Below, one piece after another: positions 1 to 13,900 of a stretch of 64,000 nucleotides of DNA. Within the stretch, counting starts at the first letter, position 1, and each line of letters starts with the position of its first letter. Both the position numbers and the translations under genes were made by a program. The notes under the pieces were generated by a model, which had not been told where the DNA came from, made no database searches, and worked only from the letters and a program-made list of their open reading frames with translations. This stretch comes from Erpobdella octoculata (Eukaryota; Annelida; Clitellata; Hirudinida; Erpobdellidae), in NCBI GenBank assembly GCA_963978895.1, contig OZ022241.1, positions 22,113,573 to 22,177,572 of the forward strand, in the 5' to 3' direction.

Positions 1-395
1 AAAAAACCAGCAGAAACTTTATCGCCTTTGACTTCCATGATTTTGCCTACATAATAGGTTTTTGAGTCAAAAACATATTCAAAAATACACTAATCTCCTA
101 TTTTTTTTATCTTAGTGTTATCAAGGGCAAAATGAGCATCTTTACTGGTGGCCATATATGTAGATTTTGTAGATGTTGATTCCCCGTCCGGCTCGATGTC
201 TGTGAAGCTTTTCGAAATATCTCTTCTTGCTGCAAGTTTTGATGTTTTTAATTTGGGTCTCTTCAAATCTTTTTCTGCTTCTCAGCTGCAGATTTAACTG
301 GCAAGCAAGCTTTCAAAACATCTTCTACTGCTCTTTCCATGTTATTTTGAGACCATCCCCCCTTCAAAGCTGTAGATACTCGGTTTCTCATTCTG
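1..395 (-). pseudogene. pogo/psq-type transposase remnant, cut by window edge
   Basis: Read on the minus strand, a methionine near 380 opens a short frame with a WSQNNMERAVEDVL helix-turn-helix signature and a following AAEK, as in the pipsqueak-like DNA-binding domain of pogo/Tigger/Jerky transposases. The frame then stops and shifts. Further down, toward base 1, a second piece reads KIGD, an in-frame TAG, then CIFEYVF and TYYVGKIMEV, which looks like the C-terminal tail of such proteins. The catalytic DDE core is absent between them, so this is an internally deleted, inactive copy or a fused derivative. Family assignment rests on motif resemblance only. Confidence 0.5.
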
Positions 396-960
396 AAACA
401 TAACCATAAAACATTATTAAGTAGTGATTAATATGTATATATCTTGAATATATTAAACAATTTCATTCTATTACATTAAAATTTTGATCAATAATGAACC
501 TCAACACATTTATGAAAATTCAAACATTCAGCAATACTGAATGACTATATGGCCATTCAGTACGACCTTTCAGGGGCCATTCAGTCCGAACCGAGATGTA
601 CGAGCATTTTAGTGTGCTACGAGCAAAATAATAATTTTAGACATCCAAAATTTAGATTAAAATATTAATCATACATCTCTTTATTTACAAAAAATATCTT
701 ACAAAATATAACCTTCAATATTTGATTAGAATAGAATAGTTCTGAACTGACTCGTTTTCACTTTTTCTTGCGAAAAACCAAAAAGCTCTATAAATGCCGA
801 ACGAAATACACAAGACACAAAAGAATAACACTGAACAAAGAGTTCATATATATACACATTTAAAAAAAGAGATAGACGTAAAAAATAATTTAACAAATGA
901 GAAAATCTCAGTGGCCGTTCAGTACAGTGGCTATTCAGTACGGTTCTCCCCTACATCGTA
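396..960. other. unassigned AT-rich DNA with a repeated 14-mer
   Basis: No gene is seen. The motif GGCCATTCAGTACG and close variants occur in pairs near 554-590 and again near 911-945, all in the same orientation. This could be the subterminal repeats of a small non-autonomous transposon, but no terminal inverted repeat or target duplication was found. Confidence 0.3.
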
Positions 961-1000
961 ATTTTAAAACATCCGTCCTTGGGACGGGCAAAACCACTAG
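961..1000 (+). mobile_element. Helitron-like 3' terminus
   Basis: A perfect 6-bp hairpin, CCGTCC (973-978) with GGACGG (982-987), is followed nine bases later by CTAG (997-1000) and a T, after which (TA)n begins. Helitrons end in a short GC hairpin 10-12 nt before CTRR and insert between A and T, so this matches the rule. The 5' end of this copy is not located. Confidence 0.5.
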
Positions 1001-1002
1001 TT

Positions 1003-2461
<1,459 letters not shown>

Positions 2462-3800
2462 CAAGGACGTAAATTCAGCATTTTCCAGGGGGGGAGGGCA
2501 AAATTTTCCCGCCATTATATAGCTTACTGACAGGGTTACCAGGTGTTGTCCGGGTTTTTTGTGCTTAGTTTTGTCTCGTTTTTGCCAATGAAACGTCAAA
2601 GAAATAACAGATTTTTTTGTAATTTTTCAAAATTTTCTCATCAATGAAGTTACCTGTACGCCAAATGTTGTTAAAATTGCTCCTGCGGCTCTCACACACA
2701 CATTATCTTTTACATTTATATAAATACGTAGGTACAAGCAGAGAGGGATGGAGAAATGCATCCCCCATCAGAGTATAAATTGAAATTTTTTGGGTATAAT
2801 ACTTTGTTTTTGGAAAACGACCGCAGCTTTTTTGGGAGGAAAAATTGGAAGTCTTTGAAAATTTTTTTGAAAAATAATTACGACTACCCCTTACCGGATA
2901 TCAGCGTTTTGGAAGAGAATATAAAAAAATTTCTGAAGTGAATCCCCCACCAGAAAATTCTGGATTCGCCACGCGCCACTGGGTATAAGGGGGATGAATG
3001 ATGAATGATTTAATCATATTGCAGTAAAACAAGTAAAGGAAAAACGAGTTTTTCAACACAAACTTTGATTTTAAATACATTCAATTTAGAAATGCAAAAG
3101 ATGTTCAAAGTTTTTTTTTTTAATTGAATCACGTATTTTCATCAAATATAAAGCTATGCTGAAAGTTTCAACTTCCTAGCTAGTCAAAGTGCTGGTTAAA
3201 TTTCACTTGCAAGATTTGCGTACAGAGAAAGACACACACAAAAAACAGAGATTGTAACCTAAATAAAAGTTTTTAAAAAAGATGTCCAAAATGGGGTGGG
3301 TATAATTTTGTTTTATTTTTGTGTAATAAAGAATAACTTTGATGTAGACAGCTGTGAGGGAATCAACATTGTATCAATACCACTAACAGGGTAAAATTCA
3401 ACGAGTTCGCTGATAGTATTTTGGCACATAAAACAGCTAATCTTTGGACCAACACTGATACACAAATTATTACTCTGCAGTTATTGGTAAATCTAGCATC
3501 GAGCTAAGATATAAAATTATCTCCAATACGCATTGAATCATCACGAAGTAAAGTTAAAATTAACATATTATATAGTAAACTCTAAGTAAAAAAAAAATTT
3601 AATTTTGGAAATCAAGGGGGGGGGGGGCAAATTGTCTATACACGCCAGAAGGATTCCAATACGCATTGCATCATTACTATGTTAAGTAAAGTTAAAATTA
3701 AATAAATATATAGTAAACTCTAGGTAAAAAAAAATTCAAATTTTGAAAATCAGGGGGGGGGGGCAAATGCCCCCTGCCCCCCCCCCAATTTACGTCCCTG
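2462..3800. mobile_element. hAT non-autonomous element with 8-bp TSD
   Basis: The element is bounded by the perfect 8-bp duplication GTGCTAGA at 2454-2461 and 3801-3808. Its ends are imperfect inverted repeats (CAAGGACGTAAATT on the left; the complement of CAGGGACGTAAATT on the right), followed inward by G-rich runs on the left and C-rich runs on the right. hAT transposons make 8-bp duplications and commonly have CAGGG ends. No transposase ORF is present. Inside, roughly 130 bp is tandemly duplicated (about 3520-3650 and 3655-3780), each copy ending in a GGGGGGGGG run. It is a 1339-bp MITE-like hAT. Confidence 0.85.
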
Positions 3801-3982
3801 GTGCTAGACCGTTAGTGCTATGCCATTGCTAAGAACCGTTGTCCGTAATTGAAGTGTATCAAAAAAGGGCACACAGGTAAATTGCACTGCTGTAGGTCTT
3901 CAACTTTTTGTTACATATATATATGTCGCGAAAACTGATAAACGCAAAATGGGCCATTATTTTTAATGGAGCGTGCCTTAAG

Positions 3983-3984
<2 letters not shown>
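3801..3984. other. unassigned sequence
   Basis: Apart from the target duplication at its left edge, nothing recognisable is seen. Confidence 0.4.

Positions 3985-4048
<64 letters not shown>
3985..4048. repeat. (TA)n microsatellite
   Basis: About 63 bp of TA repeat that directly abuts the Penelope-like fragment to its right. Confidence 0.95.
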
Positions 4049-4053
<5 letters not shown>

Positions 4054-4235
4054 CGAATAAACTGTGGAATCAATTTATCTTTAAGACATGCTCTAAGAAA
4101 TACAACCCGCCATTTGGCAGAAACAACTTTTCGAGCCAAATTCTCGACTTTCCGGTATAAAACTCGCTGTTCGAGACTACAATTAGTTAAAAACTTTTTC
4201 GTTAAACTTTTATTATCAGACCAACGGACCGTTTC
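4049..4235 (-). pseudogene. Penelope-like element (PLE) N-terminal fragment
   Basis: On the minus strand this encodes RKVENLARKVVSAKW, then VVFLRACLKDKLIPQFIRN, and then runs straight into (TA)n. The LIPKF-type motif after a helical segment is the conserved N-terminal region of Penelope-like retroelement proteins. At its 5' side the fragment keeps GAAAC and the second half of a hammerhead ribozyme (about 4219-4235), but the CUGAUGA half is lost. Related fragments lie at 22049-22240, 17786-17948, 35128-35275 and 34573-34675. Confidence 0.65.
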
Positions 4236-4239
4236 TTGA

Positions 4240-4400
4240 ATCTTGGACAAACAGAAAGACAGACAAACAGACAAGAAAGCAAGTTAAGAAAAACGTGGTA
4301 AAAAATAATATGAATATAAAATATAAATCTTGGACAAACAGAAAGAAAGACAGAAAGAAAGACAGACAAGAAAGCAAGTTAAGAAAAACGTGGTAATAGC
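4240..4400. repeat. duplicated segment, about 65 bp, two copies
   Basis: A block beginning CTTGGACAAACAGAAAG and ending AAGTTAAGAAAAACGTGGTA occurs at about 4240-4305 and again at about 4327-4396, separated by a short AT-rich spacer. It adjoins the broken end of the PLE fragment. Nothing coding is seen here or between 4400 and the OAF stop codon. Confidence 0.7.
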
Positions 4401-4521
4401 GATCCAGAAATTCTTTTAATATGGGGAAAATGCTTCACAAGTTGTTCATACCAGTGTTTGACAAACATCAGGAAAATAACAAGCATTAAGTCAAAGAATA
4501 ACTTTTAATCAACAAACTGTA

Positions 4522-4901
4522 TCATACTCTCCCTCCCTTAAATATGTGAGAGTTAACAGTAGGTAAAACATCCAAAATTGCATGGCCTTCATGGGAGTAG
4601 ATTCCATTTTCTAGTTGTGCTACAGTATTGGCATTCCAAATACAAAACGGACGCTCTGGAGCATAATAGACAAAGCTTCGGCATTTACTGCAAGTCTTTA
4701 TTCCACATCGATAGTTTACTACTTTATTAGACGAGTCTTTGCCTCTGCAATACTTCAAGCCACAAGGGTACCACCCAGTGCATACATCATACTGGCAGTA
4801 GCATGGTTGCCCATTTTCTCCTACTTCAGAGCACCAATTGTCTTTAATTTCAGGCAAAATAGTTACTGATGATTCAAGAAGACTAAAATTTTTATTGAGA
4901 A
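4522..4901 (-). CDS. oaf: OAF exon 4 (C-terminal Cys-rich module)
   Basis: The acceptor is a pyrimidine-rich stretch ending TTTTCAG at 4902-4908; the exon opens with two bases that complete a codon begun in exon 3. It ends at a TGA (4522-4524). The peptide has the ordered cysteines of the OAF C-terminus, including CYCQYDVCTGWYPCGLKYC, then YRCGIKTCSKC and FVYYAPERPFCIW. It continues about 33 residues past the last conserved block, a longer tail than I would expect from human OAF. An ATTAAA-type signal on the minus strand lies at 4504-4509, very close to the stop, so the real polyadenylation site may be further on. Confidence 0.9.
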
Positions 4902-7900
4902 CTGAAAATTAAAGAACATTGTAGTACATTATCAATCAAATAAAACTGAAAATTAACTAATATTGTAGAACAATCATTAGAAAAACAAAAACAGGGAAAC
5001 AAATGTACATACTTTGTGATACCAATTTCATGTCTGACTGCCTAGAATATGAAGAATTTGGTGCTGAAGCACAGACTCGTGGAATATGAGGACTCATGAA
5101 AGAAAATGCACTGGTATTTATTAGAATGTCCATAGAAAAACGTTCCCAATGCCCCACTTCTTCAGGATGTCTGATTGCACTGGGGTTTTTCTATAATGAA
5201 AAACAAGTTGACTGATTTATGACCAATTTTCAGATCAGTAATTGGATAAGTTCATGAAAACTTAGTCTGTTATGCTTTCAACAGTCATAGATCATATATC
5301 ACAATTCCTAAATTTGATACATAACCATATTTTAACACTTAATTTGAAGTAATGTTGATTTGCTCAGAGTTAAGTAACATTCTTAGGACATGTTATAGGT
5401 TCAGGACATATTGCTCCTGATCCAATAAAAGTTGTCACTTTTCAAAGTATTAAACCCCCAATTATTAAAAAGCAGTGAAACGTATAATTGTTTTTTAAGA
5501 ATTTTTGTTTCTCATTTGGCTGAAATTGCATAAACTCTCACTGAATTAACAAAAAAAGATTTACCAGTAAAAGTCGATTGGAAGGAAAAACACCAGTTAG
5601 CTCTAGATAAACTCATTTATGATTTGACAAATTGCACTGCTCTCAATACCATAGATTATTTCACAATTTCGGGCTTTCTACAGATGCGAGTGCACTTGTG
5701 AGGTTTCAATGGAATTCCATCGATCATGAGATACCGATAGCTTTTGCAAGTAAGAAGCTAACCCAAACACAATCAAAATGGTCAGCTTTTGCTGTAGTTT
5801 GGGAATTAACAAATTCGGTTCGCTGATTCTTTTTTCAGAAGTTATTATTTTTTCAGATCACAATCCTCTCACATATCTAACTGATGCAGCTCCTAAAAGT
5901 GCAAAACTTAATAGATTGGCACTGGCTTGCAAGAGCATAATTTCACGTTTCAAATGTAGGAAAGGTCAAGAAAACTTGGTGGCAGATTTTCTGATTTTCA
6001 GATTTTAATTTAACTTGTCATTAAGATTTTCATAGAAGTCAGATGATGAATCATCTCCAGCATTCCATATCTTCGCTCTGCAAATTTGCCATATTATCTT
6101 CAGCCGATCTGTTATCCAAGCAAGATAACCTTACTTCTTCCATATCGCCGGTTCTTAAATTAGGATGACCTTACTTTTCCCATATCATCCGTTCTTCAAG
6201 GATTATCACTTACATCTTCAGAATTCGTCAAGAGAACAACTTGTTTTTGTTGTTATTATATTTGTTGTTTGCAGTTGAACAGATGCTGTTTAACATCTTT
6301 TGAGGTGGGAGGTGTTTCAGTAGTGTTTGACTTTTGTGCACGAGTGTGTGTGTGTCTGCAAGAGTTGTCTGGTGCACATGATATCTGGTTTGCTATAGGT
6401 CTCCATGTATGTATGGTTCTTTCTATGTGTATTCGTGATCTAGGCCTAGATTAAGAGGTAGCCTGTACGCACGGCAGAGAGAAGTCTAGACAACTGCGGA
6501 GAAGAGAGATAAACAAGTCAATTGTAGTTAGGTACCGTGTTTCAGACAGTTGGCAATTTTGATATATCTTTATCAATAATACTTCTAATGTTCGATATTT
6601 CTATTTTAATAAACTTTCTAACAATTCTGTGGGCCTCTGTTATTGAATTCAAGTTGGTGACCTTGGAGCTCAGTCACTGACACTCAAGGCCATCTTATCC
6701 ACTAGGCACTAGGGCTTATGAATCCACAAGGAACCTACAAAAGTCTGAAAATTAGATTTTATCTCAATTATATTATATCAATATACTAGCTTGGTTATTC
6801 GGCATTGCCCGGGTTTTAGAAGTTTTTCTATAATTTTTCTCTCTTTTCTTCTTTCTTCTCTTCCTCTCTCCCGTTTCCGCTCGTTCTCTCGGTCTTGCTC
6901 ACTCTCATATTTCTGCTCGCTTTCCCAATCCCACTCACTCTTCTGCTTGCTTTCCTGATCAGTCTCCTGCTCCTTTTTTCCTCTACCTCCTAACTTCTTT
7001 TTTGCCCATAAAACGTAAAATGGATTCGTCAAAAGTTGCTTGAAACCTTCTTAAAACTTTATTATGTAAACTAAATTTGAATTTTGTTACACAAAGATAT
7101 ATCAAAGGATTCTCGTACGTAGGAGCTTTTGGCCTGGAAGATAATTTTGCCATAAAAAATTGAAAAAACAAACTAGCCTACTTTTCCTCCTCCTTACCTC
7201 CGTGTCAAATTTCGTTAAAATTGGTCCAGTGGTTTGAATGTGTATAGCTGTCTTCTATACACATACAAACAAAAAAACAGTCATGTTTATATAAATAATT
7301 ATTATTAAATTTACAATTAATTTTAAAACCTAATATTAATCGAAAAGGTTGCCTGCTCTATATCTATTGTAATGAAAACCTTTGCCAATGAAGCATATTG
7401 TATATACTAATTTAAAGTGTAGTTTAGACAGAACATCCAGAGGCAGCCATTTATAGGCCCACACCCCTTGCAGATGCTGGTGATGCCAGCGGGATTGGAA
7501 CCGCCGACTTCAGGTACTCAGCCTTACCACTATACCACCAGTGCCCGCCAAATTAATATTGTTAACGTATCACGAATAAAACTTGTTTCCCAATTTCAGA
7601 TTGAAACCATACTGGGAAACAGGTCAAAATGTGATTAAACACTTTGTCGTGGAATAATAATAATACGGAATTTATCAAGCGCCAAGGCACGCGACTGAGG
7701 CGCCCTCGGATAACCTAAAAATTGCATCGTTCAAAGGCTAATTTAAAATAAAAGGTTTTAAGTTTAGTTTTAAAGGAAGCGACGGATCCACAGTTTCGAA
7801 TTTCGGCTGGCAGTGCATTCCAGACGATTGGCGATGCGTGTCGAAAGGATCTCGCACCGATATTGTTGTTAGCTTTTGTCCGTGCGAGTTCAGGAGCTGT

Positions 7901-10900
7901 GGATGAACGGAGCGGTCTTTGGATGGTTCTGTTGTGAAGGAGTTGGTGAAGATATGTGGGCGATGAACAAAACCGAATTTTGTATGTTATCAGAGCGATT
8001 TTGTACAAAATTCGATAGTGTACCGGCAGCCAGTGAAGTTTGAAAAGACGGAATGAAGACGACGACAATGACAGAGATGACGACGACGATGACAGAGATG
8101 ACGACGACGATGGCAGAGATGACGACGAATCCAAAGGGTAGACTCCAAGGACCACTTTAGCAGCCCTATTCATCATTCTCTGGAGACGTTTTTGGTGGTT
8201 CAGAGGAATGCCAAAAAAAGGGAGTTACAATAATCGAGCCTTGACAAGATCAGACAACAAGCCAAGGAGTTGGCGTTTTCCCTCGATAAAAACTTTCTGA
8301 CGTGGGCGATTGCTCTGATCTGATGATGGCATGAACGAATGACTGATGAAACATGATTTGCAAAAGTGAGACGATTGTCAATCAACACACCAAGGCTTTT
8401 TAGAGTGGGGGAGAAAGGAATTGAGTGTTCTCCAACGGAAAGAGATTTTAAGTTGGAGAGAGCCTTAATCGAGTAACTGGATCCTAACAGAACAACCTCA
8501 GTTTTGGATGTATTGAACTGAAGGTTGTTGTGCAGAAACCAGTGTTCAATGGATCTGATGCAGTCGGTCAGTCTCTTAATTTCCAAGTCAGAGTCCCGGT
8601 AAGAGAGCGACTGGAAAAGCTGCGTGTCGTCAGCATATTGGTGATACGGTACATTCTGTTCACTGATAATGCTACATACAGGAGATATGTAGGTGGTGAA
8701 GAGAAGAGGCCACAAGACAGAGCCCTGAGGAACACCGCTGGTGATCAGAACAGAAGATGAGCTGCAACCACCCAGTTTGACAAACTGCGACCGACCCGAC
8801 AAGTAGGAAGCAAACCACAACAAGACGCTGCCACTGATGCCGAATTCGTTGTGGAGGCGGTCAAGAAGGGTGGAGTGACTAATTGTGTCGAAGGCAGCCG
8901 AGAGATCAAGGCCAGCGAGGAGAGTGGCCTTCTTGGAATCGCAAGAATGAAAGACGTTATCAAGGATGTAGAGCAGAGCAGTTTCAGTGGAGTGACATGA
9001 GCGATAAGCCGACTGATAGAGAGAGTAGTTAGAGTTGGTTATGATATGAGGTTGAACTCTCTTTAGAACCGTCCTCTCGATTATTTTGGAAATAGTTGTG
9101 AGGTTGGAGATAGGTCTAAAATTGGAGAGAATACTGTTATCTAAGGAAGGTTTTTTCAGAAGAGGTAGTAATTGGGCTCTTTTGTGCACAGACGAAAAGC
9201 ATCCTTCACGGAAAGAGAGATTACATAGGTTAGAGATTGCTGTCGACAGCGTGTCGGAACAATGTATAAAAACTTGGTTAGGAAAAGGATCTAGGGGAGA
9301 AGGTTTTGAGTTAGCGATGAGTTTGCTTTTTTCGGAAAGAATTAAGTTCCTCAAAACTGGTTAAGAGAGGAGAATCATTTGATCTCCAGTAATGCTCAAA
9401 GTTACTGTTGTCAGAAGAGATGCTCTGACGAATGCTGTCATTGAGCGATTCGATCTTCTGAGTAAAGAAAGTACTAAAAGAATCTGCCAATTTTTCACTA
9501 TCACCGTAGAAAACTGTCTGCTTTTGCCGTCTATGAAGAAGGTTGTTGAGAGAGCGCCACAGGCTGCGGGGATTTTCAGAGCTTGATAGTGTTGCTCTGA
9601 TAGATTCGGCCCAAGAAGCTAGGATGGCATGTTTTGCAAGAATCTTGGCTTCGTCATATTCCTTTTTATTCTCTGAGGAGAGAGAAGAAAAGTACTTTCG
9701 CTCGCATTTCCGTCGATGTTTCTTGGCAAGGAGAGCTGAGTCAGAGAGAGTGTTGATGTGGGAGGTGACGCATTTTCTGATTGTTTTTATTTTGAGGGGT
9801 GCATGTAAATTAAGAATGTTGGTGATTGTTTCATCTATTAAATTGGCATATTGATCAGTGGATAGGCCGTCCGTGATGAGGAAGTTAGATGTTAGTAGGT
9901 CGTTGTTGAAGTTGCACCAGTTTATTGATTTTAGATTACGATAAGAAATAGAGGTACAGACTGGTGCAGGCTTTGACAGGTTGATGACAGAAGAAGCAAG
10001 GTAATGATCGGAAATGAAATGAGATGGGTGAATGACAATATTGGAAATGATGTTTGGGTGCGAGTTGGGGGTTATCAAAACATCAAGAATGTTTCCTTTC
10101 ACGTGAGTAGGCTTGTTGATAAGTTGTGTCATGTTGAATTCGCTCAGAAGACCGGCGATGTCATTGTTGATGGATGATGATGTGGCCGGGGTGTTGAAAT
10201 CGCCACACATAATTAATTTTTTAGCGGAATGAGATTCGAGAAGTAGTGTGAGCTCGTCGGCAAAACCACTTAGAGTCCCAGGAGGGTGATAGACAATGAT
10301 AATGATGAAAGGATGTGTTAAGCACGCTCCACATCGAAAAACTTGAGTTGACGCGACCCGATAAAATCTGGCACGTCCAGTGCGATCGGAGTTTGTAGAT
10401 GTGGCATAGCCTTGCGACTCCGCACGCCTGGATTTTGACCCAGTCGCATGTATTTCTCCGTTTAATACATGAGACTGAGTTTTATCAAGCTTGCCGAGTC
10501 CCAACGAATCAGCGTTAAGAACTTTCTTGAAGAAAAGTACTTGTCTTTAAAAAAAAACTGTTAAATAATAAAAATAAAAATTAAAAAAATAATTTAAATT
10601 AAAAAAATAATTTAAATTAAAAAAATAATTTAAATTAAAAAAATAATTTAAATTAAAAAAATAATTTAAATTAAAAAAATAATTTAAATTAAAAAAATAA
10701 TTTAAATTAAAAAAATTAATAATTTATTATTTCGATATACAAACACTATAGATAATATAGATGAGGCCATAGATATGTCTATGGATGAAGCATGTGAAGC
10801 TGCCATTTTCAACCTTTCACCTAACATACTTTCTCGTGATTGGTTGGGGAAAGAACTGGGTCAAAATGTAAAATACACGCGATTACAACGTGCCAGTCGT

Positions 10901-13900
10901 GTCGGGTGTGTGCGTGATAGTTCACATCGACCGATTTGATTTGATTTTCCTGTGTTATGTTGTCGGGTCGTATCTAGTTTGTCGATGTGGAGCGTGCTTT
11001 ACATTGGTGACCTGAATGACAATGTGTTCAAAGGTAGTGGTGGTGAGAGATGTTAAAGGCTTACAATGAATGTGATTATGGTGAATGAGAGCGAGACCAC
11101 CGCCTCGGGAGATGGTTGATGATGTACGATGTTGGTGAATAACTGAAAAACCAGGTGGTGCAATGTCATGTTTGATAGCATCGGGATCGTCCGGTTTAAT
11201 CCAAGTCTCGGTGAGACACAACAAACTCAAGTCGAAATCGCCCATAACGTCGTGAATGAGAGCAGCTTTGTTGACTGCGGATCGAGCGTTGAGGAGACCC
11301 ATATTAAGTTTGTTGTGCGGTTTGAGCTTATACAGCACTGCGCTTTTGTGATGCGCTCTTGGCTTCCAAATTCTATTTTTAAAGAGGTTGTCTCTCACAG
11401 ATCGCTTTAATCTGATGGCGGGAGACTGAGCAAGTTTTAACAAATCGGCTGAGGTTTAAACAATCCGTTCGGTAGACATGTGAAGCTAAAGAAAAGCATG
11501 TAAATAGATAAAACTGCAGCCTCCTTTAATTCTTCTGGTATTTTACCTTCTCTTATTTTGGTTTGAAACAAGTTTGTAAGTTGACTAACTGGCTCATTTG
11601 AACACTCTCAGAATTTTTGGGTGTTTAACATCTAATCTAGGAGACTTGTCTGGTGGCAACATATTCAATCAAAAAAGTACCTTAATTAAATCTTACCTGT
11701 CTCAACTTTGACATTGCATCAGCTGAAATAAATTCCTGTTTTGAAAACCTTAACACAAAACATAAATGTTGAACATCATTCTGAGCCAAATCTTCTTCTG
11801 GTAGAATAGAAATTTTGAAAATCTGTAATTCCTAAAAATATAACAAATCAGAATAGATGTTGGTTAAAAAAAGCTAATTTCTGTAAGTTCTTAAAACACA
11901 GCATGTTTATACAGTATAATCTCGCTATAACAAACTTCAAGGGGCCATAGAACATAAGTTCAAGGCACTAGTCGTGTGGCTACCTTCTTGTTTGTGTACA
12001 TTATTCAGTAAATACTTAGTGTTTTTCACTGTCTTATAATCACGTTTTTATTAGCTTCAAAGTTTGCACAATAAATTTTGCTCCCATCCTTCAAGGATTT
12101 TCCAAAATAATAAAATCAGTCGCATAAGAGGGAGAGTTACAATAAAAAGAACAAAGTAGTTTTGTTTGGAAAAATATATATGGAAGTTTTAGAAATTTTT
12201 TGGAATGAAGTAAATACACGAATCCAGGGGCAAATTCGGAGGGAAACATCTATAATGTTTATTAAAAAGTTTTTTTTACATGGAGCTTGTTGTCATTGTC
12301 TTATATTGCAAATTCAACAGTGGATGGTTCTTATTTTGAGTCCTGTGACTGGTTTTAACATTTTTTTTAGAATTGCTTGTCTTGTTTAAACTGTCTATTA
12401 TAATAATTTATCTCTAACTACCTGGTTCGACAACTGGCCCAATTTTAAGCTAAAAGTTCTTTTTGACAGGAAAATTCATTGTTATCTCTGTGATTTTACA
12501 AGCTGACGTAGCACTGCTCCTATTCCTTCATTACTTGCATCTGTGTCTAATACAAAATCCTTTTCAGGAATTGGATACGATAGAACTGGCGTAATCAACT
12601 TCAAGGGACCCACAAAATGTTAAACAAACAAACTATTTTACTTAACTTGCTTTCCCAAGAAACAATTTTTCCAATCAATTAAAAAGTTATATGCCAGCAA
12701 AACATTACTTAATAATAAAATAATAAACACACTCAAACTGTGTGCCATAATGACGTCAAATTGCAAAATTTTCTCTAGCTGACCCAGCAAACGTTGTTTT
12801 GTCTCTTAAATTATTTTCGGTTTTTTGTACAAAATTACGACAATTTAAAAAAATCAATCTCGAAAGCAATCGAGTGTACAATGCCCAGGGTTTTTGAAAG
12901 TTTTTCTATCGTTCTTCTATCCTCCTCCCGTTTCCTTTCCCGCTTGCTCTACCCGTTGGCTCTCCCGTTCCTGTTTACTATCCTGTTTCTGCATGTTTTC
13001 ACGTTCCGCTTGCTTTCCCGTTAATTTATCCTTAATGTAAAGTTTTATTTGGCAAGATCATAGGAATGAACATCAGATAATTTTACAAACATGTTATCGA
13101 ATGATGAGGGTAATATAAAATTATCATATTTACACATGAAAATGCCAGTTTGGTAAAAATTAATCTGATAAATATTAAGAATGTTGTTGTTAGCCATTTG
13201 AATTTTACAAGACGATGTGGGAGGCATGTGAAAAATAATTCGAATAATTCGCTTTTGCAAAATATGAAGAGGCTTTAAACGAGTTGAATAATTTGAGGCC
13301 CAGACAATATTGTAGTATGATAAGTACGGAAAGATAAGTGCATAGTATAACATCATAGAAATATTGGCATCAACAAACTGATGTATACGAGATAGCACTC
13401 CACAATTTTTTGCAACCTTAGATGTAACATGTTCAATGTGAGTTTTTAATGTAAGGTGTTCATCAAGAACACGCCCAAGAACTTGCAATAAGGAACCCGC
13501 AAAATTGGTATATCTTCAATCTTCAGCTGACAATTACAGAAAGTATTTTTGTTTATATGGTGAAATAAAATATAATTCGTTTTGCTTACATTTAAGGAAA
13601 GTCTACTAGCAGAGAACCATTTAGAAACAGAAAGCAATTCACGGTTGGTATCGTAATATAAATTTTCTAAGTTATCGCCAGTCGCAAAGAGGTTAGTATC
13701 GTCCGCAAACAAAACAAATTCAAGGCGATCTGAAACTGAGCATAGGTCATTAATATAGATGAGGAATAGAAGCGGTCCCAGCACCGACCCTTGAGGCACC
13801 CCGCAAGTTACCTGCTTCATCGAAGAGATAGAATTGCTGTACTGGACGCATTGTGATCTACAGCTAAGATAGTCACTGAACCATGATAGTGGAGTTCCCC

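Larger units (their letters stand above)
7651..11443 (-). mobile_element. CR1/L2-like LINE, nearly full length, interrupted
   Basis: Reading the minus strand from 11443 to about 7651 gives an APE endonuclease, a linker, a reverse transcriptase and the LHWLPV-type C-terminal domain in the expected order. The 3' end reads GCGCTTGATAAATTC followed by ATT repeats, as in CR1/L2-type elements. A 678-bp Harbinger-like element splits the endonuclease at 10321-10998, and a homopolymer frameshift near 8212-8218 separates the RT from its C-terminal domain. It lies in OAF intron 2 in the same orientation as the gene. Inactive as it stands. Confidence 0.85.

Noticed and set aside
7715..8176. A Ser-rich secreted or mucin-like protein
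   Set aside because: The Ser run is a GAC/GAT minisatellite inside the C-terminal domain of a LINE.
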